Shown: positions 25,222 through 34,407 of the stretch, piece after piece
Position numbering within the stretch: the stretch's first letter is position 1
Layout of the letters: the number at the start of each line of letters is the position of its first letter
From: Candidatus Zhuqueibacterota bacterium
GTDB lineage: Bacteria; Zhuqueibacterota; Zhuqueibacteria; Oceanimicrobiales; Oceanimicrobiaceae
Assembly: GCA_029261995.1 (NCBI GenBank)
Contig: JAJDAF010000043.1
Span: 58,101-122,100, forward strand
DNA: 64,000 nt
Reading direction: 5' to 3'
Made by a program: the position numbers and the translations under genes
The notes under the pieces: generated by a model
What the model was told of the DNA's origin: nothing
The model's input: only the letters and a program-made list of their open reading frames with translations
Database searches by the model: none

Positions 25222-26574
25222 TTAAAACCGATATGCCATGGATACAAACAGTTTGTTCACCTTGATATCCTCATTGTACGAGCCACCAAGATCAAGCTGT
25301 TGATTGTTGATGTCCTTCCAGAAACCGTGCACGAAAGCGGCATCAAGCCTGACCTGCTTATCGACCAGCAGGCCAATGCCGGCGGAAAGAAACTGTCTAT
25401 CTTCCGAATTCGAAGCATCTTTGAAAATGGATGGATCACGAAAATAGCCAGCACGCACGCTAAGTCCGGTGAATGGTAAAGTGAACTCACCACCAAGGCG
25501 AACTCGCACTGTTCTGCGGTATAAAGCGTTAATAAGCTGATTTTGCGAAATCTTCGTCGTGCCGGCTACCGGAAGGTCTGTCTTCCACTCGACCTGCGAC
25601 CAATCGTTCATCTCCAGGTCGGCGGAGAACACGAAGTTCAGCAAATGCAGCGAGGCGCCGCCGGCAAAAGACCACGGTGAGCGGACTTTGTATTCCGAGG
25701 TTCCAGAGTCCGTGGAGTCGGAGAGAAACCCATCATCGAAGCCGAACTCATCGAAGTAAGACCAGTCCTCTTCGCCCTTCAAAGTCGTCGGAGTCGTAAC
25801 CGTGGCTCCGAGAGTAAGCATGGGATTGAGACGAAACTGCCCGCCGAGCTTGAGATTGACGCCTGAGAGATCTGTATCGACCGTATTCTCAACGCGGAAG
25901 CTGTGGAAACCCTCTCCGTTGGCATCCTGAAAAACGTCTTCGGTGTCTACTTCACGGAAGGTCGCGCCGTACTCCGTACTCCCGGTTAGAAAATTCAGAC
26001 CGAGGCCAAGGGAAACATTTGGTGAAACATCGACAGCACCGGCGAGCGTCCATGCATTCAGACTACCGCGCTCAGACTGATGCCAGTCTTCGCTGGCGTT
26101 GAAATCAGGATCGCTGTTGAACGCTCTGAAGCCAAGGTTCGAATCGTATGACTTGATGCGTTGAAAGCCAAACGCGAAAACCAGGCTGCCCTGAGTTGTC
26201 GGTACGGCATAGGCCACGCCGATGTCATTGAACTTAGTGAAATCCTCAGTGTTTTCGTCGCTGGCCGGCGAAAAAAAATTGACGCCCTGAGTTGGAGACG
26301 TCGTGTTTTGCCGGGAAAGATGACTCAGAGAGCCGTAAACTTCCGCGCGCTTGATGTCACGAAGCGTGGCCGGATTCCAGAACGCGGCTGAGTAGTCTCC
26401 CCCAACCGAAGTGTAAGCGCCTCCCATCGCGACAGCTCGCGCGCCAAGTCCAAAGGATACACCTGAGGTGATCGGCTCCCGCTCCGGGAAGCCTTCATCC
26501 TGCGCAACTGCCGCAGTTGCAAAAGCTGCAGCCAGGCATGTGGCAAGACACAAAGGTATTCTATTCAAAAGCAT
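25222..26574 (-). CDS. FadL/OmpP1- or PorV-like outer-membrane protein
   Basis: 450 residues. A signal peptide (to about AVAQ) is followed by SFGLGARAVAMGGAYTSVGG and YSAAFWNPATL, the N-terminal signature of FadL-type and PorV/UPF0164-type barrels. The rest is alternating beta strands, ending KLFVSMAYRF with terminal Phe as expected for Bam-dependent barrels. Family members transport hydrophobic compounds or serve as shuttle and anchor proteins. RBS GGGAGAACC precedes the ATG. It is part of the long minus-strand envelope block. Confidence 0.82.
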   Translation of the reverse strand: MLLNRIPLCLATCLAAAFATAAVAQDEGFPEREPITSGVSFGLGARAVAMGGAYTSVGGDYSAAFWNPATLRDIKRAEVYGSLSHLSRQNTTSPTQGVNFFSPASDENTEDFTKFNDIGVAYAVPTTQGSLVFAFGFQRIKSYDSNLGFRAFNSDPDFNASEDWHQSERGSLNAWTLAGAVDVSPNVSLGLGLNFLTGSTEYGATFREVDTEDVFQDANGEGFHSFRVENTVDTDLSGVNLKLGGQFRLNPMLTLGATVTTPTTLKGEEDWSYFDEFGFDDGFLSDSTDSGTSEYKVRSPWSFAGGASLHLLNFVFSADLEMNDWSQVEWKTDLPVAGTTKISQNQLINALYRRTVRVRLGGEFTLPFTGLSVRAGYFRDPSIFKDASNSEDRQFLSAGIGLLVDKQVRLDAAFVHGFWKDINNQQLDLGGSYNEDIKVNKLFVSMAYRF

Positions 26575-26610
26575 GGTTCTCCCTCAAATTTAGTGACCAG
26601 GCAGGCCTGG

Positions 26611-28002
26611 CTATCTTCTACTGTTTCCACGTCTTCCCGAAGACCCTCTGGAAGAGGACGACCCCTTTGAGCTGCTACCACTCTTGCTGCCGCTGTAGCC
26701 GCTGGAGCTTCCGCCGGAACTTTTTCCGCTTGAAGAACCGCGGGCAGGACGACTGGCCTTACTCTTGCTGGAACCAGAACTGCGCCGGCTGCTACTCCTG
26801 CTGGCTTTCGAACCCGAACTTTTGGGTGCACTCTTGGCAGCCTTACTGCTCTTGCTTCTGGTTGCCGATCTCGTGCTGGTACCAGTCCGGCGCTTGTTGT
26901 CTGTGGTAGCGCGCTTTTGTTTCTTGCTTCTCTTGACCGTCCTTTTTGATGAACTCGAACCCGAATCGGATGAATTATCCTTTTCACGCACGTTCGAGTC
27001 CCGACTGCGTCGGCTCGAGGCAGCACGGCTGCTACTGCGACGCGTGCTTCGCCGTTTCGAAACGCTGCTTCGTGTTCGTGTTGAGCGCGACTTGTCCTTC
27101 TCCACATTGTCTGCGTCTCGGGCGCCGGTGGAACGTCGAGTCACGCGTGTGGTTCTACTTGATGAGCTATTGTCCGAATCAATGCTGCCACGAGTCCGGG
27201 CTGTACGCTGGTCGGTGCGGACGGCGCCATATCTGCCGCCGGAACTGGTTCGCGTTACTCTGCCAGAGCCCAGCGGCTGTGCGCTGTCTGAGCCAACGGG
27301 TCGCGGCGCTCTTGCCAGGCGGTCCCTGTGCGACCCGCTGCGGGAAAAAGACCTTTTCTTCTGGGGCGTCACCGAACTCGAGCCGCCGTAGTAGCTCCCG
27401 CCGTAGTATCCGCCAGCATACCAGCTATCGTAATAGCCATTGTGATATCCGCTGTAGTATGGCGAATAACCGAAGCGAAATGGCCGCTGCCAGCCGGCGT
27501 AGAAGCCAAAATATGAAGTCGGGTAGAAATAGGCATCATGGTACCACGGCTGATAGTACCACGGGTCGTACGGGTTGTACGCCCAGGGGTCATAGTAGCC
27601 AACATGTGCGGTCACATTGCGGGAGTACGGCGCATAGTAATCGTAATAATCCGGGTCGAAAAAGGGATCATTGTAGTAGCGTGAATAGTAGTGGACGTCA
27701 TGGTAGTAGCGTCGTGTGATAGTGACATCATCCCCATCCTCAACATCTTCGTCCTCGTCGCTGTAGCCATACTCATCGTAGTAGGGATATTCCTCTTCAT
27801 CGCCCTCCGTTTCAGAGTCGGGTTGTGTTTCTTCGCCGTAGGCATACTCTTCTTCGTCGTAGTTACGCGACTTCTCAGTGTATTCCTTGCGTTCCCGCTT
27901 TTCGGGCTCAGGTTTGGCAAGCTGCGTGTAACAGCTTGTCAAGCTCAGGCCGAAAACTACCAGGAAGCACGCAAGCAGCAGATTCTGTAGTTGTCGTTTC
28001 AT
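26611..28002 (-). CDS. Low-complexity lipoprotein: Tyr/acid-rich half plus Ser/Arg-rich tail
   Basis: 463 residues. A lipoprotein signal (LLLACFLVVFGLSLTSC) comes first. Residues about 30-90 are strongly acidic with Tyr (EEEYAYGEE, DEDEDVEDGDD). Residues about 95-210 are dominated by Tyr, Pro, Asp and Gly (DPDYYDYYAPY, GGYYGGSYYGG). The last ~250 residues are a basic Ser/Arg/Lys/Thr tail (TRSSVSKRRSTRRSSSRAAS, SRSSSRRSSGSSKSKAS). No folded domain is recognised. A charged surface polymer, nucleic acid or polysaccharide binding, or a matrix protein are all possible. RBS GGGAGTAGAAA supports the start, and the frame is open throughout, so this is a real gene. Confidence 0.7.
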   Translation of the reverse strand: MKRQLQNLLLACFLVVFGLSLTSCYTQLAKPEPEKRERKEYTEKSRNYDEEEYAYGEETQPDSETEGDEEEYPYYDEYGYSDEDEDVEDGDDVTITRRYYHDVHYYSRYYNDPFFDPDYYDYYAPYSRNVTAHVGYYDPWAYNPYDPWYYQPWYHDAYFYPTSYFGFYAGWQRPFRFGYSPYYSGYHNGYYDSWYAGGYYGGSYYGGSSSVTPQKKRSFSRSGSHRDRLARAPRPVGSDSAQPLGSGRVTRTSSGGRYGAVRTDQRTARTRGSIDSDNSSSSRTTRVTRRSTGARDADNVEKDKSRSTRTRSSVSKRRSTRRSSSRAASSRRSRDSNVREKDNSSDSGSSSSKRTVKRSKKQKRATTDNKRRTGTSTRSATRSKSSKAAKSAPKSSGSKASRSSSRRSSGSSKSKASRPARGSSSGKSSGGSSSGYSGSKSGSSSKGSSSSRGSSGRRGNSRR

Positions 28003-28212
28003 TTTCTACTCCCTATCATTTGGGTTCGTCAGACTCTCGTCGAAAAGTCTGCAAATCATAATGCAAACGTTATGCCATCAAGTTGAAGGAGTCATCGTGC
28101 TTGGTAGGCTACTTAAACCTACGCGCAAACCAGAAAGATTCCACAAAAATCAACATCACTTTTCCTCGCAGGACAAACATAATTTATCGGACTGTAAACT
28201 TACTTAGCACTA

Positions 28213-28848
28213 CTAATTGTGAGAGTCGAAGCGATAGGTGATAAAAGACCAAGCATTTACCTTCGCTCGCCCTTCCCGGGCAGGGAAATAACGACTGCCG
28301 TATGCAGCCTCGATTGCCGCCCGAGCACATTTCTCACTCTTCGTCGTATTATCCAGTACAACGACCTCAACCACTCTTCCCTTAATATCAACATGAACAC
28401 TAAGCTTAACGATTCCCTGTACGCCGCGTTTATATTCTTCCTTCGGCATCTCAGGTGCGGTCAGGTTAATGAGTTTCGGTGGAGTAATGCGGATGCCGCC
28501 GACATCCGGGCTACCGTCCGCAAGATCGTAGATGGTGTCCTTGAGAATAGTTTCTTCGATGGTCACGTCCTCAGGGATGGTTTCATCATCGGAAGGAATA
28601 GGTACGCTTGGCTTTGGTGGAGGCGGTGCACGGCGGGTCTGGCGAGTCACAGGAATATTTTCTACATCGATCAGGATTGTTGAGGCAGATGGCTCATGAA
28701 CCTCGAAATCGACCCGGGGCGCAAGCAGAAAAGCCAGGTTAAACAGAAGCAAGCTCAGGGCAAGAGACTTCCTGAAATTGAGTGGATAGGCGGATTGTCC
28801 GTCTGAACCGGTTTTGTCAGCTTCGAAATCCACACCTTCTTTATCCAT
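28213..28848 (-). CDS. tonB: TonB-family energy transducer
   Basis: 211 residues. A short cytoplasmic N-terminus is followed by one membrane segment (about 28-45, SLALSLLLFNLAFLLAP), a proline/acid periplasmic spacer (RRAPPPPKPSVPIPSDDE) and a C-terminal TonB domain (GVQGIVKLSVHVDIKGRVVE, ending SFITYRFDSHN). It couples the proton motive force to TonB-dependent receptors, such as the one at 57871-60207. It follows BatE by 31 bp, placing a TonB protein at the end of the Bat cluster. No ExbB/ExbD genes are seen. Confidence 0.87.
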   Translation of the reverse strand: MDKEGVDFEADKTGSDGQSAYPLNFRKSLALSLLLFNLAFLLAPRVDFEVHEPSASTILIDVENIPVTRQTRRAPPPPKPSVPIPSDDETIPEDVTIEETILKDTIYDLADGSPDVGGIRITPPKLINLTAPEMPKEEYKRGVQGIVKLSVHVDIKGRVVEVVVLDNTTKSEKCARAAIEAAYGSRYFPAREGRAKVNAWSFITYRFDSHN

Positions 28849-28879
28849 GATGACAATTAAGCTGGTGCACGCCGTACCT

Positions 28880-29665
28880 CTAGATCATTTCGAGAATGCT
28901 GTCCTGGACCCACCCGATTTTGCCATCCGCCAGTCTGATCTTCGTCCAGCCAGCCGAGCTTTCCTTCACTTGCACCCTGGCGCCCGCGTGCAGTGAAAAC
29001 ACGTCGGTGCTCGCCTCACCTGGAGCGCTTTTCACGTCAACCTCCTGGGCCATGACAATTGCAGGCCGATTGGACTCCTTTTCGTAAACACCAAATGCGA
29101 AAACTCCGGACAGAAATAGCAGCAGTACGGTCGAGACGACCAATACGGCGGAAACGGATTGGCGGCGGCGCAGATCTGGAATCACCACGCGCACGATCAG
29201 AATGCCGAACGCCAGCAAATAAGCCGCTATTGTCATGAGCGCGAGAAAATCAAGACCGAACAGGTTCAGCAAGTTTCTTAACCAAACGTGCCAGAAGAGA
29301 GGTGGTATTTCCTGAATACGATCCACCGCAGACAACCGAGCCAAGTCCAGATTGAACCCGATGTCGTCATTTCCGGGTTCCAGCCTGTTTGCGCGTTCAT
29401 AATTGAGAATCGCACGCGCCACATCGCCTTGTTTGTAAAAAGCATTTGCGAGATTGTAGTAAGTCTCCCAGCTTTCGAAGCCGGCGTCGAGTATCTTGTC
29501 ATACTGCGCGATAGCCAGCGTATATTCTCCACTCTGATAATAATCATTGCCCTTCAGGAAAAGCGCATCGATTTCATCAGCAGAAGCGTGCGTCGTCGCG
29601 GAGAGTAGAAGAATGAGGACGGCGACGATGCGTCCACCCGCCGAACCTTTCCAGTCCAATATCAT
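28880..29665 (-). CDS. batE: BatE-like TPR/SH3 membrane protein
   Basis: 261 residues. A signal peptide is followed by TPR repeats (about 34-105, FLKGNDYYQSGEYTLAIAQY and TYYNLANAFYKQGDVARAIL), two membrane segments (about 135-160 and 172-192) and a C-terminal SH3-like domain (SLHAGARVQVKESSAGWTKI). This is the BatE architecture. The start overlaps the BatD stop by 4 bp. It works with the other Bat proteins in the inner membrane and periplasm; the biochemical role is not established. Confidence 0.85.
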   Translation of the reverse strand: MILDWKGSAGGRIVAVLILLLSATTHASADEIDALFLKGNDYYQSGEYTLAIAQYDKILDAGFESWETYYNLANAFYKQGDVARAILNYERANRLEPGNDDIGFNLDLARLSAVDRIQEIPPLFWHVWLRNLLNLFGLDFLALMTIAAYLLAFGILIVRVVIPDLRRRQSVSAVLVVSTVLLLFLSGVFAFGVYEKESNRPAIVMAQEVDVKSAPGEASTDVFSLHAGARVQVKESSAGWTKIRLADGKIGWVQDSILEMI

Positions 29666-31551
29666 AAGGCCTTTTCCAAAGAAACAAGTGCATCTTTTGC
29701 TGCATCGAAAAACGTTTTCATTTCGCCGTTATTCGAGGCGCCAGGTGAAAAGCGTTGATAGTCGCAGGCATGCAAACAATCCAAATACTTCGCGACGACC
29801 TGCTCGTCCACGCCGTTCTTCTTCAGCATGACAGCCACATCATCGGTTATCAGGCCGGCGGCTGAGGCGTTCAATTTGTCACCGATGAAACCCATCAACG
29901 CGCTTGAGACTTCTGAAAAGAACAACTCACTATTGCCCTGGCTCAGTTCGCGGTTTGCCTTCTTGAGACGTTTCAGCGCCATCTGATTTGCCTTGCGACT
30001 GCGCGCATACGCAACGTCAACACTCACCTTGTCTGCATGTCGTCGGTATCCGACAGCGCCTAGAAACATTATCGGTGCAACGGCCAACAACACCAGGAAC
30101 AACCAATTCCTGTAGAGTACACTGCCGGCACGCCGAAATTCCGGCAATCGGGTTTGGATGAACCGGATGTCCTTACCAATAAATCTGACATCCTCCTTCG
30201 AGGATCCTGAACTGCGACCGACGAACGCCTCATCACTCTCTGCGACATCAAATGAAACGGCGCGGCTGGACGCCCGCTTGTAAGAACGGGACAATGGGTC
30301 AAAATAGGAAAACGACACCGGCTCGACAGTTTGTTTGCCCGCGCGTCGTGGCACGAGAACGTATTCAAACGTTTTGCTGCCAGAGATGCTGCCGCCACTC
30401 CGGCTTATCTTCTCGGTAACCTTTGGGTCATAGACCTCGAACGCCGCTGGAAAGTCAACTTCAGGCGTCTGCAGAATCTTCACATTGCCGGTTCCGGAGA
30501 CCGTGAGCTTGAGGCTGATCGCCTCATTTGCTTTGACTGATCGTTTATCAACGCTGACCGTCAGCGCGTATTGGCCGACCGCACCAGAAAAGTCGAGCGG
30601 CTTGCCGGCATCTGGCAAAGGCAAAACCTCGATGCTCAAGCCCCGCGATGCGACAGGTTGCCGTACAGTTCTGCCAAAGCTCGAAAATGGATCGTCGAAA
30701 AAGCTATCGAAAACATCACGCCGCCTGCGACGAGGCAGCCTGACTTCGCATTCGATTTGCATTTCGCCAAGCTCTTTCCCGCCAGGACCCTGGGGGAACA
30801 AGGCCGTTCTCTTGATCTCCGCCACCTGAAATTGCCGGCCGTTGATAACCTCCTTATATACTTTCGGAGGATTCGGAATATCAAACTCTTCCGCCCAGAA
30901 GCCAACTGTATTGGGGAGTTGTTTGACACCGTAGTTTCCGACCTGTGCAGCAAAATAAATTTTGTATGAAACTACCACGGGTTGATTCTGGAACACTTGC
31001 CGCGTATCGGCGCTGGCCCGGAGAAACAGCAGCTCAGAAAGATCGGCGCCAGTTGCAGGTTGCTGCCTTTGGCCAGACTGCGGACGACTCTGTCCTGCTG
31101 CACCTGACTGGGCATTTACAATTTGGATACCTATAGGCTTCGACGAAACCGTTGTTCCCTTGTGACTCACTGCAATTGCGGGAATAGTAAATTTGCCTAC
31201 TTTGGTCGCAATGAAATGAAAACTGTAGGTGACAGTCGTCGAAGCACGACCGTTTATCAGAGAAAAATTGGTTGATGAGCCAGCATAAACAAAGGAGGCA
31301 AAGGAGTTAATGGCAGGTGGCTCCGGTTTCTCAGCGCTATTGGCATCAGAGCCCGAAAGCTCAACCTTCAGCTCAAACTGGTCATTGAGCCGAATCTTTG
31401 CCCGGTTAACAAATGCTGCTACGGTGAGATCCTGCGCCCAGGCTACAGTGGTGAAAAAACCCAGCCCAACAGTAACCGCGAACAGCAGGTTGTTCCTGGC
31501 TGACTTCCGCAGCCGCTCCATGGCTTTGTGTTCTGCCTGACTCGTCACCAA
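29662..31551 (-). CDS. batD: BatD-like membrane-anchored beta-domain protein
   Basis: 629 residues. It has a signal peptide, the N-terminal VAAFVNRAKIRLNDQFELKV typical of BatD/oxygen-tolerance proteins, and several Ig-like beta domains including PVVVSYKIYFAAQVGNYGV. Near the C-terminus a single membrane segment (LFLVLLAVAPIMFLGAVGY) is followed by a cytoplasmic helical tail. It overlaps BatC by 7 bp and BatE by 4 bp. Bat proteins form a membrane complex linked to aerotolerance and envelope integrity in Bacteroides and Leptospira; the substrate is unknown. Confidence 0.88.
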   Translation of the reverse strand: MVTSQAEHKAMERLRKSARNNLLFAVTVGLGFFTTVAWAQDLTVAAFVNRAKIRLNDQFELKVELSGSDANSAEKPEPPAINSFASFVYAGSSTNFSLINGRASTTVTYSFHFIATKVGKFTIPAIAVSHKGTTVSSKPIGIQIVNAQSGAAGQSRPQSGQRQQPATGADLSELLFLRASADTRQVFQNQPVVVSYKIYFAAQVGNYGVKQLPNTVGFWAEEFDIPNPPKVYKEVINGRQFQVAEIKRTALFPQGPGGKELGEMQIECEVRLPRRRRRDVFDSFFDDPFSSFGRTVRQPVASRGLSIEVLPLPDAGKPLDFSGAVGQYALTVSVDKRSVKANEAISLKLTVSGTGNVKILQTPEVDFPAAFEVYDPKVTEKISRSGGSISGSKTFEYVLVPRRAGKQTVEPVSFSYFDPLSRSYKRASSRAVSFDVAESDEAFVGRSSGSSKEDVRFIGKDIRFIQTRLPEFRRAGSVLYRNWLFLVLLAVAPIMFLGAVGYRRHADKVSVDVAYARSRKANQMALKRLKKANRELSQGNSELFFSEVSSALMGFIGDKLNASAAGLITDDVAVMLKKNGVDEQVVAKYLDCLHACDYQRFSPGASNNGEMKTFFDAAKDALVSLEKAL

Positions 31552-32387
31552 TCTTTCCCCCTGAAAGCACGACCGGCTTTCTTCCGTTTCTGATTCTTCA
31601 GCAGATCTTGCTCTTCGTTCTGCAGGGCATTGAGAATGCGTTCAGCATCTTCTTTTGAGATCTCTTTGGTCTCTTGCGGAGCTGGCTGCTCATGCTCGTC
31701 TTCTGCCTGCTCATCTTGTTCGTCACCACTCTGCTGCTGCTTTTCCTCGTTCTCACCTGACTTTTCTTGTTCTTGCTGTTCCTGCTGCTTTTGTTCTTCC
31801 TTCTCTTGTTGGTCCTGCTCTTTCTGTTCTTTTTCTTGTTGTTCCTGTTCATCGTTCTGTTGCTGTTGGTCCTGCTGATTCTGTTGCTCTTGCTCCTGTT
31901 GCTGGTCTTGCTGTTGCTGGTTCTGCTTCTGAGAGTCGTCCTTCAGTTTGGCCCGGACGTACTCGAGATTGTACTTGGCATCCTCGTCTTGTGGGTCGAG
32001 TTCAAGGGCCTTTTTGTAGTTCAGAATGCTCTCGGGCAGCTTACCCATTTGGTACAGAGTGTTCCCCGTGTTGTAGTATGCTTTTGATTGCAGCAAAATA
32101 TTATCGGAAGCAAGTGACTTTGTGTACGACTCCAACGCGTCCTCGAAGTCTCTTTTCTTGTACGAAACGTCTCCAAGATTGTAATGAAGAATCGGCGAAT
32201 CCGGTTTTTCAATCAGGGCGTCTCGGTATTTGGTGTTGGCCTCGTCGTACTTTTCTTCGGCAAAGGCCTGGTTTGCCTCATCCACTTGTTTGTGACCTCG
32301 TTGGGCCCACAAACTAGAGGTCCATCCGAGCCCGAGGAAACAGCAAACTACAAAAGCCAAGAGACGCATGTGCCTGCAATTATTCAA
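31545..32387 (-). CDS. batC: BatC-like TPR protein with Gln/Glu-rich tail
   Basis: 280 residues. A signal peptide is followed by three or four TPR motifs (DEANTKYRDALIEKPDSPIL, HYNLGDVSYKKRDFEDALES, YYNTGNTLYQMGKLPESILN; about 36-160). A long low-complexity region (about 165-245) consists almost only of Gln, Glu, Asp and Lys. The last ~35 residues are basic (NQKRKKAGRAFRGKDW). BatC scaffolds the Bat complex. It overlaps BatB by 8 bp and BatD by 7 bp, indicating tight translational coupling. Confidence 0.85.
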   Translation of the reverse strand: MNNCRHMRLLAFVVCCFLGLGWTSSLWAQRGHKQVDEANQAFAEEKYDEANTKYRDALIEKPDSPILHYNLGDVSYKKRDFEDALESYTKSLASDNILLQSKAYYNTGNTLYQMGKLPESILNYKKALELDPQDEDAKYNLEYVRAKLKDDSQKQNQQQQDQQQEQEQQNQQDQQQQNDEQEQQEKEQKEQDQQEKEEQKQQEQQEQEKSGENEEKQQQSGDEQDEQAEDEHEQPAPQETKEISKEDAERILNALQNEEQDLLKNQKRKKAGRAFRGKDW

Positions 32388-33408
32388 ATCGCCCTCGCCA
32401 CTCCTGTTTTGTTCTAACCCGATCTGAAAGCAACAACTCCATCAACAAGAGTAGCGCCGCGAATGCCAGCAGAAACTGAAATCGGTCTTCATACTGCGCG
32501 AATTTCATCGAAGCCAACTCTTTCTTTTCCATCTTTGAGATATCTTCGTAGATGAGATCGAGCTTGGTCTCGCCGGTGACAGAATGATAATATTTCCCCC
32601 CGGTCGTCAAGGCTATCTTCTGCAGACCGAACTGATCTAATTTCGTCAACACCACTTGGCCGCTGCGGTCCTTCTTGAATTCCCTGGCGCCGCTGAGGTC
32701 GTACATGGGGATGGGCACACCTTTCGATGAACCGATACCTACTGTGTAGATGACGACTCCCTCCTGGTCGGCCGCCTCGATGACTTTCAAGAGATCGTCG
32801 CCGTGATGCTCACCATCAGTGATTAGAACGAGAACCTTGTATTTTCGTTCCTGCGATTCGAAACTTTTCATGGCGATGGCAATCGCTGCGGCAAGATTGG
32901 TTCCGGGTTCGGGGATAAGATCGGGATCCATGATGTCCAGGAATGTTTTTGCGGCGCCATAGTCCAGGGTCAGCGGACACTGCACAAATGCCTCGCCAGC
33001 GAACGCGATAAGCCCGACGCGGTCCCCCTGCAAAAGATCGACAAATGAGGAGATCTCGTGCTTCGCCTTCGCCAGACGGCTGGGTTGCACGTCCTCCGCC
33101 AGCATGGAGGTCGAAACATCGAGCGCGACAAAAACATCGACGCCTTCGCGTTTCACTTCCTCCAACCGCGTCCCTACTTGCGGACGTGCGAGCGCGAGCG
33201 CCATTAAAGAAATTCCAACGATAATAAGAGCAGCCTTTGCCACCTGGCGCCGACGGCTAACCGAAGCGCTCAATTTCCGGACCAGGTCGAGATTTCCAAA
33301 ACGCGACAGGGCGCGGGTCTTCCATTGGAATACCGAATAGTAGAAAACAATGGCAACCGGCACAAGCAAGAGCAACCAAAAGTACGCGCTGTCAGCAAAT
33401 CTCAGCAT
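32380..33408 (-). CDS. batB: BatB-like von Willebrand factor A protein
   Basis: 342 residues with N-terminal membrane segments (about 8-25 and 57-76), a VWA domain and a C-terminal membrane segment (about 310-330). The metal-dependent adhesion site is D97-V-S99-T-S101 in FVALDVSTSM, with downstream LITDGEHHGDDL. It is paralogous to BatA 3 bp upstream. VWA proteins act with MoxR AAA+ ATPases (here 37305-38294) in complex assembly or maturation. Confidence 0.9.
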   Translation of the reverse strand: MLRFADSAYFWLLLLVPVAIVFYYSVFQWKTRALSRFGNLDLVRKLSASVSRRRQVAKAALIIVGISLMALALARPQVGTRLEEVKREGVDVFVALDVSTSMLAEDVQPSRLAKAKHEISSFVDLLQGDRVGLIAFAGEAFVQCPLTLDYGAAKTFLDIMDPDLIPEPGTNLAAAIAIAMKSFESQERKYKVLVLITDGEHHGDDLLKVIEAADQEGVVIYTVGIGSSKGVPIPMYDLSGAREFKKDRSGQVVLTKLDQFGLQKIALTTGGKYYHSVTGETKLDLIYEDISKMEKKELASMKFAQYEDRFQFLLAFAALLLLMELLLSDRVRTKQEWRGRFE

Positions 33409-33411
33409 CTT

Positions 33412-34404
33412 TTAGGGTATCTTTCTTAGTTTGGTATTTACGACGACCACCTCAACCACTACCAGGCCGAGGGCCAGAAAGAGGAAGGACGCGAACAGCT
33501 CCTGATAACGCGTGAACTGCTTGACTTCAATTTTCGTCTTCTCCAATTCGTCGATTTCGTCAAAAATCTGCTGCAGGCTCTCATGATCCGTGGCGCGGTA
33601 GTAAGAGCCGTTGGTGAGTCTGGCCACTTCTTTCAGTGTTTTTTCATCGATGTTCACCGGCACCTGTACGTAGCGTTTGCCCCAGAGCGGATCATCAACC
33701 GGCTGCAGAGCTGTGCCTCGTTTTCCCACACCGATTGTGTAAATCCGAACCCCAAACGCATCCGCGACTTTGGCCGCCGTGATCGGATCGAGCTGTCCCC
33801 GATTGTTCTGGCCATCAGTGAGCAGAATGGCCACTTTGGTTTTTGCCTTGCTGTCCTTGAGCCGGTTCGCCGCATTGGCGATTGCCATGCCAATCGCGGT
33901 ACCATCCTCGATCATACCGATCTCTATTTCTTCGAGAAAGCGCAGCAGGATGCCGTAGTCCAGAGTCAGAGGGCATTGCGTGAAACTTTTGCCCGCAAAC
34001 ACGACCATACCGATTCGGTCATTCTTGCGCCCGTTGATAAAATCGGCTGCCACCAGTTTGGCCGCCTCAAGACGGTTGTTTGGCCTGAAATCCTCGGCGG
34101 TCATGCTTGTCGATGTATCCAGGGCCAGGACAATGTCCACGCCTTCGGTAAGAATTTCGTCTTCGGTTTGGCTGGATTGAGGCCGTGCCAGGCAGACGAT
34201 CAGCAGTGAAAGAACAAGCAGACGAAGAACAAAACCAAGATGACGCCATCTCTGCTTTCGCGAGATCTTCTCAACGGTTTTCACCAGATTGACATTGGAG
34301 TACCTCAGCGTTCCACCACGACTGCGGTTTTTTCTAAAATACCAAATGATGAGAAATGGGATGACGGCAAACAGAGACAAAAACAGCGGGTTGGCAAAGG
34401 TCAT
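33412..34404 (-). CDS. batA: BatA-like von Willebrand factor A protein
   Basis: 330 residues. N-terminal segments (about 6-23 and 56-73) precede a VWA domain with MIDAS D96-T-S98-T-S100, VVFAGKSFTQCPLTLDYG and LLTDGQNNRGQLDP, then a C-terminal membrane helix (about 305-325). It is next to BatB (3 bp) and the DUF4381-like gene (3 bp). It probably forms the inner-membrane core of the Bat complex with BatB. Confidence 0.9.
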   Translation of the reverse strand: MTFANPLFLSLFAVIPFLIIWYFRKNRSRGGTLRYSNVNLVKTVEKISRKQRWRHLGFVLRLLVLSLLIVCLARPQSSQTEDEILTEGVDIVLALDTSTSMTAEDFRPNNRLEAAKLVAADFINGRKNDRIGMVVFAGKSFTQCPLTLDYGILLRFLEEIEIGMIEDGTAIGMAIANAANRLKDSKAKTKVAILLTDGQNNRGQLDPITAAKVADAFGVRIYTIGVGKRGTALQPVDDPLWGKRYVQVPVNIDEKTLKEVARLTNGSYYRATDHESLQQIFDEIDELEKTKIEVKQFTRYQELFASFLFLALGLVVVEVVVVNTKLRKIP

Positions 34405-34407
34405 GAT

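Noticed and set aside
26765..27391. Leu/Arg-rich 208-residue + strand frame
   Set aside because: Antisense shadow of the Ser/Arg-rich lipoprotein tail, which has an RBS and lipobox on the other strand.
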